The translations under genes were made by a program, and so were the position numbers. The notes beneath the pieces were generated by a model. The model searched no databases and had not been told where the DNA came from. It saw only the letters and a program-made list of their open reading frames with translations. A stretch of 64,000 bases of DNA from Ashinkailepas kermadecensis (lineage: Eukaryota > Arthropoda > Thecostraca > Neolepadidae). This document shows, one piece after another, positions 48,101 through 60,100 of the stretch (position 1 is the stretch's first letter; every line of letters starts with the position of its first letter). The stretch is taken from assembly GCA_034440615.1 (NCBI GenBank), contig JAOTOM010005182.1:1170001-1234000 (forward strand). The letters are read 5' to 3'.

Positions 48101-51100
48101 CACAGTACACTGCGCAGATGTCAGACCACGCTCTGTTGAGGTCAGGTATAGATGGTCTGGGTCATGCGGCACTGGCTTGAGGTCATGCACACTTGACCAA
48201 GGTCAGGTAGCACAATGATCCGAGGTCAGAAAGTACATGGGTGAGATCAGATGACTCACCGGGCTGGGATCAGGTAGCACGGGACCAAGGTCAGGTGACA
48301 CAGTGGTCTGGGGTCAGGTAGCACGGGACCAAGGTCAGGTGACATTGGTCTGGGGTCAGGTAGCACGGGACCAAGGTCAGGTGACATTGGGTCAAGATCA
48401 GGTGATGCAGTGGTCTTGTGTCAGGCACCACGGGACTAAGGTCAGGTAATCTCTGGTCGAAGCGCCCTGAAGCCCAAATAACTAACTAAGGTCAGGTAAT
48501 ACTGAACCACGATCAGGTGACGCAGTGATCTGGGGTCAGGTAGGGCCGGCCTGGTGTGGGGCAGCGCTGGAATGGGTCAGGTGGTGCTGCACTGAAGGTA
48601 GATTGAGACAGGGTCAATGTTAGGTGAGGTCATACCACGTCCTTAACCGAAGTTGTGAGGTTCGACGTGACTACGTTAGTGAGTATGTGATTTGGATAAT
48701 ATGCGGCTGCGTTGCAAACATTGTCGCCTCGCCCCTCGGTCAGGTACCTGATGGGTAACCAGCTAACGGACTAGTCCACTGCCTGTGTATGCGAGATGAC
48801 CTGACCGTCCTCACCCTACGGCCTGACTACCTAATGGGTAACCCAGCTGACTGTCCTCGCCATACGGCCAGGTATCTGATGGGTAACAAGCTGACTGGCC
48901 TCGCCCTTCTGCCAGGTACCTGATGGGTAACCAGCTGACCGGCGTGTCCAGCGTGGAGGCGTACATCATCGCTTTGCAGAAGGGTTGCAGATGTGTGGAG
49001 CGTGAGTTGTTAGCTGTCCGATGGGTCGTCTAGCTCGGTAGTCATCGGTGTGCTGGCGCTTCGAGGCAGCTTTGTTCGATTAACTCAGCTGTCCCCAGTT
49101 GTTCGGTTTAAGTGTGGCGAGCTTAAGGCGGAAATGCTGAATATTTTGACACGGTTGAAACAATCCATGCGTGCCAGGTGTTTTTTTTTATTGAGTTTTA
49201 ATTACCAACGTGTGACGGCATAATGAAAGGCAAGGTTCAGGTAAAATGCGAATACATTCACATGTAGTACCAATCGGTATTGATCACGGGGCGGAGATAC
49301 GGGTAAAGTCGTGTAAAATGTAATGTAGTAATTAATGAGACTGATTGGACTTAAATGTAATACGTTCATGTTGAACGCCTGCCCGTATGTCTGTGTTCGC
49401 CCATGGTGCGTGTAGCCTGTTAGAATAACACCCATCAATTCGGGTTAAATGTCAAGAGAAATGATGGTCAATGTTAAAATAGTTTATAATTGAGTTGTCA
49501 AAGTTTAGTACTTTTAAGTTTTCAATCAGCATGAGTTTGTGAATATCTCAGCAAAGTATCGGTACTCGCTCTGGAATCTGAGGATAGTGTATCTAAGTTC
49601 CTATAAAGCCATAAACACAGCAGTAGATGGGGCTGGGGGTGCCGGCGTATCAGTGCATTCAAGATCGCCCACTAACTTGACCTGCTCCTCGTCTCGACAG
49701 TGGACTGCTGGGATGGTGAGGATGGCGAGCCTATCATCTACCACGGGTACACGCTCACCTCCAAGATCCGCTTCCGTGACGTCATCAGTGACGCCATCAA
49801 GCCGTACGCGTTCCAGTACTCTGAATACCCGCTGATCCTCAGCATTGAGAACCACTGCTCGGTGCGTCAGCAGGAGAAGATGGCTCAGCACCTGAAGAGC
49901 ATCCTCGGCGGTAGGTAACATGCTCAGTACTGTTACATGACATACGGGGCCCGCTCTGGACGTTGATAGGCGGTGTTTATTTCGCCGGATAGGCAAAGCT
50001 AGCTTTAGCCATTTAGATAATTAACATTTATATATGGTCTAGTATCAGGGGAAGTAGTGCAAATTAGAAAGCATATCACGGCTGTCAGTATCACGGTTGT
50101 CAGTATCACGTTTCCGACGCATGGAGGTAGCAAATCCGCGTGTAAATATTATTAGAAAAAAGATTGCTGCACAATCAGTATATTTTCGCTTTGTTTTCAT
50201 TTAATACCCACTGTATGCAACACTGTGTGCCAAGTACCCCCTTCTGGATCTCTTGGGTTTCTGGAGACCTCCAAGCCTCTACTAGGGGTTTCGTCTCCGG
50301 CTTGTGGGCCTCCTCTCATTTCCTAGGGGGCTTATTGTGCCATCCTGGGAATCTCTTTAGCCGGCTTAGCGATTTGTGGAAGTAGTTTCCCCGGATTGCA
50401 GGGGAAAGCCATATGTTAGCCACTCTGCCTCAGGACAGTCCCTCACGCGTCCCCGGCTGCACTGTGTGCCTTGTTGATATCGGAAAGTTTAGCTGTAATA
50501 CTTAGGGGATTATCGGGCAAGACGTCTCCAAAGGGATAACCGCAGCTGTGATGACTGTCAGGCATAGTAATGAGTGACATTTTGCAACGAGGGACCAGTA
50601 GCAAAAATATGTCAAAAATATAATATATGTGATTAGAAAAGCTGAATGATTGGCTACGACACCAGTAGTGCAATTTTTTTTCAAGAACATAATTTTGCGT
50701 GCTTCATTATCGCAAACAAAAACGGCTCAAATCTCCCATGTTGAGCCTACGTGATTGTATCAGTAAGAAAACAGTAACGGTCCCCGACTCGCACGTACGT
50801 TTGTGGCTGAGGAATGTGAACCATTTAAGTCACGTGACCCAGCCGTCATAACGCTACCGTATTATAGAAGTACCGCGATTCATATTTGACGCCCGTAAAG
50901 ACTGTAGCACTTGGCGGTTTATTTGTTAACATCTTAAAGTGCAATTTGGTTCATATCTTCAACTTAATCCCCAAAACTGGAGCATACAATTTTGTTTTGT
51001 TCTTTTCAATCTAGGGTTGATACTGGTAGACAATAGCAATGCCAAAGTTATTCCACATTGTATGATGTTGGGCGTCAGACGCAATGGTAATGTGGACATC

Positions 51101-54100
51101 GGGTGAGATCCAGTAAAATAAATAAAACAGGTCGGTTCCCGATGTCATTCAAGAACTCTGAAATACGCGTCTGTGGCAAGCGCGTCTTCTCACTAGTTTG
51201 TGCCTGAAGAATATAGCTACACTCTATGATACTTTATCGCCATGGAATATGATGCCAAGTGCATTTATTAAAGTTAGCTTGCCTTCAGATGTCATTTTCA
51301 TTGCCATTTACATTGATATATTGCAAATATTATTACTTTGCGAATTATCTTCTGTAACTATATTCTGATATTCATCCACCATTAGTCCGCTCCCACGGCC
51401 CGCCGCCGACCGCCCACCACAGACAATCTGGCCGGGCGCAAAGCCATTCCCTAAGCGTTAATGGTCCCCCAACGCCAAAGTTACAGGCTGGCTGTCATAT
51501 TTGAAACGTTAAGCGATGTTCCTGGCATGATTTCCGCCACCATTGGGATTGAGGCCAACAGGTCCCTCGATATTGTTTAAAAACATTACGCTCATGCGCG
51601 TTGAATGGAAAGAATTAATCTACAACCGTCAGTTTCCCCTACACAATGTTGGCGTGGCAGAGCCGATGTTGCTTGACATTGATCAAAGCTGGAACTTTGT
51701 TTTTGCCGTGCCGCTCGGCGACTCTACGGGTCCTATGGACAGCAAATGTCGGCGCTTGACGCGTATCGAGCCATGCTAGAACCTCAATAATGCCTGGGAG
51801 CTTCATGTCAAATTTCAAGTGAAAAGTGACTGGGTTAAATATCAATAAAATATGGTCGAGTATGGCATCGAAAGACAGGTGATTTTATGCCGGTTTATTT
51901 CAGATCATTGGAAATTCATTCACCAATGTAGAAGGTCTGATATACATTTTAAAGGAGTACACGGTGATAATATGACACATATCTTGGAATTGAGTGCAAA
52001 AATAACAGGCTAAAACTTGATAGAAGAAGACATAAATATGATGTCAAAATATAGCACATTCGATTTTCGTTTCGTGAATAACATTTGCAATTGTCAGCAC
52101 ATTACACAGAAGCTGTATGACGCATTTTATTCCAAGAAGTTGATTGGCCCATTGTTCCCATTTCACTTTGAGAACAACTTGGCAGGATGAAATGATTTGA
52201 TAGTACAACGAACTGCACATCATGAGAGAGCTTGTTGAAATTTAACCATTGTAAATTACTTGCTCCCCTATAGAGACTAGAATATGTCATTCATCATAGC
52301 GAGCTCACTTTGGTGGTGTTCCTTCAGAAGCCCAGCACCAGAGCGGCGCCACCAGTATTGTATCCGCTCATGACGCTTAACGAATATGGTTGCAACCAAG
52401 GGACTTAGATATGCGTGCAAGTTACAAACCTCACACTGGTTGCTAGCAACTAATGTCGGTGGCTCACTTTTTGAAAGCTTATGGTGGTGGTAAATTGCTG
52501 GAAAAGGCCGCAAGTGGTAGATTGTCCCAAAAATTACTTACGAGGTAGTGATTAAAAGATATGAATGAAAGGAAGGAAAATATCAATAATTATTCACATT
52601 GTATTTGAAATATACCTCGTTCAAACTAACCTATGTAGCGACAGGAGATTGTACAGCAAGGATTCCTCATGCTGGGACACGTACCGCCGTGCAGAAAGTC
52701 AGAAATGCGAGGCTGTCTTCCAGAGGTGGAAAAAAACCTCCCTGGTTGTCACTGATGAAAGTTCCAGCTGTCTAATGTGTGGAGAACTTGGCATCACCAA
52801 TGTTTGGGGGTTATAGAGGACAAACTAGGAAGTGAGGGGTGGTAAACTAAGCACACGCTCGGTTGGGGAGGAGTCAAAGTGATAGTTCCACTTTATTGAG
52901 ATTGTCCCAAAACGCCGGAAGAAGCAACGGCGCGCCGTGCCGCGAATATTTACTTAGCCATAGAGCATCGATTAGCGGATCTTGCGTTGGTAATTTCATC
53001 TTGATATCGCTAAGTCGCTCAGCTAGATGAGGTCAAAGTCAGCTAATCGTATATCAGTGGTGCAATGTTTCGAAGTGCTACAAAGATTCAGCTCTAATTC
53101 GCAATTATTTACCCAGTAGCATAGGTTAATTTTTTTTTCGGATTCGGGGCAGAGTTCCAGCAGCAAGAATTGCCTTCACAGCAAACAAAAATCAACCTAG
53201 AATGTAAAAGCCAACAGTTTTGAAGTTTTCTGACCCCCTCGCATTGATCGTATCGTATTTAAATTCATTTTTCTTGCGAGATGAGCTTTTTCAGGGAGGA
53301 TCCTGCAAACCTAGAGCAGGTCCTGATCCCCCCCCCCCTCCTGGAGTCTCCACCCATGCTCAGTAGTGAAGCCAGATCCACGTAGCTTGCCTAGCTCACT
53401 GTCCACTGTATTATACGCAATATCTACAAGACAGGTATTGTGGATACGCTTGGAGTACATTAGGACAGGGTAGGTAGTATCTGCACAGTGCACATGCTGA
53501 TGAAAAGTGTGATTCTTAATGGATGGCTACAATTCAAGAGAAATGCAATGCAACAAGAAGGCCCATTAATGAAAAACATGATACATGGCATGAAGGAGGA
53601 AAAAATTAACACATGGATGAGGATAACAGAAGCATATTTGGGCGAAGTGAATGCCAAAACAGGATATGACAGCCAAGACAGATGAAACCACGAACTGAAA
53701 AAGTCACCACAATGGGACAACAAGTGACAGGAGAAAGTAAAGTATGGCATCTGAATATTTGCAACCAAATACAAATGTATTATTGTTCTTGTATTATTCT
53801 TGTATACCCTGTATTATTCTTAAACCAAAAGCTATGTTGTGAATTTTGGATTTTTCGACTTGCTAAACTCCAAATTTGTCGGCGTGTCCGATGGTGCCAC
53901 GCTCAGCTCTTTGGGATTACCGTGGGCCGACGTAGGATCAAGAAATGCGCATAACAGTCACTAATGTTTTTCATTTATAATGCTGAAGTACACTAATTAA
54001 TTGTTTGCTTCAGCAATGAACATCAAACTAATGAACATCTGATAACACAGAGCACCGTTTCAACGCCGTGAAATTAGCATGATGCGGTCTTTAGAACCAA

Positions 54101-57100
54101 TATTCTTCCTAAATATAAAAGTGATTAAGCAATGAAAAGCGTGAGTGTCATGTCGGATCGTGTCGTGTCCGGTCGTTTCGGATCACATCCGGCCGTGTCG
54201 TTCATATTGTCCGGTCCACTCATTACATGTGAATGTAAGTTCGCTCGGGCTCCCTGCGCTCACCCTCCTGTGTGATCAAGCGGCGTGCGGAGCGATCTTG
54301 GCCTGCCGCTGTGTACGTCACCTGGCTTGTGCGGACGCTGGGAGCATCTCGGTCGCACCTGTATCCCGCGACTTGACCAAATCGGCTCCTACCATCCCAG
54401 ACTTGTACGCGACTCGTACGACTGACTCGTGAGGAATGGTTGGGACATGTGATGCTACATGGCCGCCCTGGTCATGTGATGTGATGCACGTCGGTTGTCC
54501 CCAGAGATGCTGTACGTCACGCCCGTTGACACCTCGCGCACTGCCCTGCCGTCGCCCGACGAATTTCGTCACAAGATCCTGGTCAAGGCCAAGAAATTGC
54601 CGGCAGAGAAAGAGAAAGTTGGATTGGAGGCTCTCAAGCAGAAGGTAGCTACCAGTTTATTAATGGGCAATGACGGTTCCTTGGTACAATGCTCTTTTCA
54701 GTCTTCTTGTTATCGCAGTTGTTTTACACGGATATGTCGAACTGAAAATTGCTTGTGACAGTGGGAAATAATACCATGTTTTCAGCAGAGAGTGGTGTTT
54801 GAAGAAAATGGGAAGCTTTGAGAGCAATGAGAACAACAAAGGTATGGGAGTTTGTTCTGCCTCTTTGTTGTTTTAAGTCTCAGAAGGGTTATTTGCAAAA
54901 CTCGTGTGTACGATCTTCCTTTGTATCTTCAACAGAGAGTTCGATGCCCTGTGTCTCTATCGGACCCCTAGCACGGATCGATGTTCAATCATCTTGAACA
55001 AAGCTCTATGCGAGAGATTCGTGGTCCTGGTAAGTGCATTATGTAGTGCATGATGTCTGTCATGCGCAGCATTGATGAATAAGGCAGTGAAACTCCCTCT
55101 CCATTGCCACTTTGCTAGGTGGACGACTTGATAGATGACAAGAAGAAGCGCACGTCCGAACAGGAGGAGTCGTGCACGGTCGATGATAGCGAGTCCGACA
55201 ACAGCGAGCCCGCCGAGGATGCCGAGAAGGCCGCCAAGCCGTACCAGCAGCACTACGTCCTGGTGAGGGTGTGGGAGAGGTCCGGCAGCACAGTCGACAT
55301 GTACTGACAGTGTTCAGGGTGAGGTCGGGAAGCAGCACCGACAGCACTACGTCCTGGTGAGGGTGTGGGAGAGGTCCGGCAGCACAGTCGACATGTACAG
55401 TGTTCAGGGTGAGGTCGGAAGGCCGCACCGACAGCACTACGTCCTGGTGAGGGTGTGGGACAGGTCCGGGAGCACAGTCGACAGGTACTGATGATGTTCA
55501 GGGTGAGGTCAGGAAGCCGCACCGACAGCACCAGGTCTTAATCCAGTCAGATCTTCACCCTGATCAGCCAGGTCAGTCTTTCCGGTCAGATCCTCACACC
55601 CTGTCTCGGGAGTCATTAGAGACCCCCCCCCAAACTAAGCGTTCCACAAAAACGATGCATGTACTATCGGGATGCCCTTGATGAATAGGGTCCTAAAATC
55701 ATGTTACGTTTTATTTTTGGATAATTTTGAAAATGTAACGCGTTTTTAGAGAGGAAAAAACTGATTTTTCAAACACATTTTATATCTGTAAATTAGGGTA
55801 ATTTAGGTCTTGCAGTGCAACTTTGACACCATTTGGGCCGTAAAAACTCGAAATAAACCATAAAACCAGTATCTAAATAGGCTGGGCCCACATTACGCAC
55901 TTTATCGTGACCTGACCTCATGTCACTTGACAGAGGTCAATCAAACTCGATAAGGAGCTTCTCCTGATGCTTCTGCATGTATGCCAGGTTAACAATGGTG
56001 ATAAAGAGCATGCATATTACGAAAATAGAACAAATGGGCTAAAATTGGCTGTGACTTCAGGCCATCGACCTGACCTCAAACAAGAATCCGAGATATACGT
56101 TTTGCAGGCAATGCCCAGTTGCACTCACGTAGCAAGTTTCGTTTCAACATCTCTTTGTGTGTGTGAGATATCGATCATCGAACATGTTTGGAGGTGGTTC
56201 TCTGACCTGAGCTAGGTTAATGACTTTACATGACCTGAAGTTGAAATTTTCACGTCAGACGCAAAAAAATTGTGATGGAAAAGGTACTGTTAAAATTTTG
56301 CAGCGCTGCGCGCTGCCATTTTTCTTCTGTCGCGAAAACCTTATCATAGCGTACCACCGACCCGTCCTGCGACGGGGCGGGTTGATGAGTGTACGGGAGA
56401 GGTGTGTGAGCACAGCCGACAGGTACTGACAGGGTGGAGAAGCTGTACAGGCCGGCCAGCTGGTACTGACAGGGTGGAGAAGCTGTACAGGCCGGCCAGC
56501 TGGTACTGACAGGGTGGAGAAGCTGTACAGGCCGGCCAGCTGGTACTGACAGGGTGGAGAAGCTGTACAGGCCGGCCAGCTGGTACTGACAGGGTGGAGA
56601 AGCTGTACAGGCCGGCCAGCTGGTACTGACAGGGTGGAGAAGCTGTACAGGCCGGGCAGCTGGTACTGACAGGGTGGAGAAGCTGTACAGGCCGGGCAGC
56701 TGGTACTGACAGGGTGGAGAAGCTGTACAGGCCGGGCAGCTGGTACTGACAGGGTGGAGAAGCTGTACAGGCCGGGCAGCTGGTACTGACAGGGTGGAGA
56801 AGCTGTACAGGCCGGCGAGCTGGTGCCGGGACGGGCATGTTTGGTGACGGTACGATCGGCGTGGGTTGTAGGACTTGATGAGGCAGAATGTGCGGACTCG
56901 GTAGGACATGCCGTACCACGACGGCATGATGAGGCAGAATGTGCGGACTCGGTAGGACATGCCGTACCACGACGGCATGCTCGCATTCATTCAGGTCTTT
57001 TTCATCACACGCACAATTCGCATGTGGTAGTAGCTCACGATATGCAACATCGTCTCCGACTAATATTAACATTATTCACATGCGTGCGCATTCGTGTAAA

Positions 57101-60100
57101 ATAGTAATAGCAAAATAGTAGTGGGTTACGTCCTTAAATAACCCAGTTTGTGACTTCGCGTACTGGGTCTCCTGCCTTGTTAAATCTCACAACACCTGAA
57201 ACCCCTCCATCTGCAGAGCAAGAGAAAGAAAAAGATGATATCGCCAGCGTTCTCCAGCCTCATTAACTACATCAAGGCCGTGCACTTTCATTCGTTCGAG
57301 GAGTCCGCAGCTGCCAATAAATGGTGGACCATGAGCTCGTTCGGAGAGAACAAGGCCCACGGGTAAGTACAGACCGCACTCGCCGGTGCCGACCGTCTGT
57401 GCCTTGTGTAGTGTGATGACGTGGTGTGCCGGTGCCGACCGTCTGTGCCTTGTGTAGTGTGATGACGTGGTGTGCCGGTGCCGACCGTCTGTGCCTTGTG
57501 TAGTGTGATGACGTGGTGTGCCGGTGCCGACCGTCTGTGCCTTGTGTAGTGTGCTGACGTGGCGTGCCGGTGCCGACCGTCTGTGCCTTGTGTAGTGTGC
57601 TGACGTGGTGTGCCGCTGTAGTGTGATGACATGGTATAGTGTGTAGTGTGATGACGTGGTATAGTGTGTAGTGTGATGACGTGGTGTGCCGCTCGATCAG
57701 GTTTGTTCGAGTTGCGTTCATGCTCTTGCTCGAAATGCTTTGCTAAACATTCAATTCACATCCTCTCTGACCTCTGTGTCCTGTGTTGTTGTGGTGGCTA
57801 ATGACCTTATATGGAAGCCTACGCGGCGTGAAGTTTGCTTTACTTCGGCAATGCCTCTGCCTGACTTAACTGTCATCTAGTCCACATTCTCATGACAATG
57901 CCTGAATATGAGATGTTTTGGGTTCGTGACTTTAGTTAAGCTCATTTCTTAGCTGTATCCGTCGGTCTTGTGTAGGTTCGTGGATGGCGATGCAGTTGCG
58001 CTGGTAGCCTACAACAAGCGGCAGCTGAGCAGAATCTACCCGAGCGGAAAACGGCAGGACTCCAGCAACCTCAACCCGGTGCCATTTTGGAACACTGGCT
58101 GCCAGATAGGTGAGCGGCCCGCTCCCAGTACCTCAGCAGCCAGATTGCCAGCTAGGCGAGCGACCCACTCCCAGTACCTCACAGCCAGACTGTCAGGTGA
58201 AGGACCCACTCCCGGTACCCCAGCAGCCAAACTCTCAGATAGGTGAGCGACATACTCCCAGTACCCAGCAGACAGACTGTCAGATAGGTGAGCGACGCAC
58301 TCCCAGTACCTCAGCAGACAGACTGTTGGATAGGTGAGCGACCCACTCCCAGTACCTCAGTAGCCAGACTGCCAGATAGGTGAGCGATCCACTCCCAGTA
58401 CCTCAGTAACCAGACTGCCAGATAGGTGAGCGATCCACTCCCAGTACTTCAGCAGCCAGACTATCAGACACGCGTCACCTGGGTTGTGTTATTGGTACAG
58501 TCGCGGTACTGTCGCGGCGAAAGCCCGTGAATGACCTTGACCTGGGTCGCTGCCGGCCGGGCCCTCTGACCTCCAGTGGCTCTCAACTACCAGACGGCCT
58601 GCAAACCGACGTGCTTCAGCCAAGGCCTGTTTCGGCGCAACGGCGGCTGCGGCTACGTGCTAAAGCCAGCCATGCTGCGTTCCGACCACGGCTTGGACCC
58701 AACTGCCAGTCCTGGAGACATGTGAGTGTCGGTGAGCAGTGGGGTGGGGCACCCCGGGGACAACACAGTGTGGTGTCGCACATAGCCGGTGGTCAGGCGT
58801 GTACAGTACAGTGTGGTGTCGCACATAGCCGGTGGTCAGGTGTCTACAGTACAGTGTGGTGTCGCACATAGCCGGTGGTCAGGTGTGTACAGTACAGTGT
58901 GGTGTCGCACATAGCCGGTGGTCAGGCGTGTACAGTACAGTGTGGTGTCCCACATAGCCGGTGGTCAGGTGTGTACAGTACAGTGTGGTGTCCCACATAG
59001 CCGGTGGTCAGGTGTGTACAGTACAGTGTGGTGTCGCACATAGCCGGTGGTCAGGTGTGTACAGTACAGTGTGATGTCCCACATAGCCGGTGGTCAGGTG
59101 TGTACAGTATAGTGTGGTGTCTCACATAGCCGGTGGTCAGGCGTGTACAGTACAGTGTGGTGTCCCACATATCCGGTGGTCAGGTGTGTACAGTACAGTG
59201 TGGTGTCGCACATAGCCGGTGGTCAGGCGTGTACGGTACAGTGTGGTGTCCCACATACCCGGTGGTCAGGTGTGTACAGTATACAGTGTGGTGTCCCAAA
59301 GGTCAGGTGTGTACAGTACAGTGTGGTGTCCCACATAGCCGGTGGTCAGGCGTGTACAGTACAGTGTGGTGTCCCACATATCCGGTGGTCAGGTGTGTAC
59401 AGTACAGTGTGGTGTCGCACATAGCCGGTGGTCAGGCGTGTACGGTACAGTGTGATGTCCCAAATAGCCGGTGGTCAGGTGTGTACAGTATAGTGTGGTG
59501 TCTCACATAGCCGGTGGTCAGGCGTGTACAATACAGTGTGGTGTCGCACATATACGGTGGTCAGGTGTGTACAGTACAGTGTGGTGTCGCACATAGCCGG
59601 TGGTCAGGTGTGTACAGTACAGTGTGGTGTCCCACATAGCCGTCAGGGTGGTCAGGCGTGTACAGTACAGGTGGTGTCCCAAATATGGGGGGGTGGGGGG
59701 AGAAAAAAGTTTGTCCACATATCCGGTGGTCAGGTGTGGTACAGTGTGGTGTCGTAGCCGGTGGTCGGCGGAGTACAGTGTGTGTCCCATAGCCGGTGGT
59801 CAGGTGTGTGTACAGTGTGGTGTCCCACATAGCCGGTGGTCAGGCGTGTACAGTACAGTGTGGTGTCCCACATAGCCGGTGGTCAGGTGTGTACAGTACA
59901 GTGTGGTGTCCACATATAGCCGGTGGCCAGGTGTGTACAGTACAGTGTGGTGTCCCACATAGCCGGTGGTCAGGCGTGTACAGTACAGTGTGGTGTCCCA
60001 CATAGCCGGTGGTCAGGTGTGTACAGTACAGTGTGGTGTCCACATAGCCGGTGGTCAGGCGTGTACGGTACAGTGTGGTGTCGCACATAGCCGGTGGTCA

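Noticed and set aside
56250..57072. Three overlapping ~240-residue minus-strand frames
   Set aside because: They are generated by the 40-bp minisatellite; the same peptide recurs in all frames.
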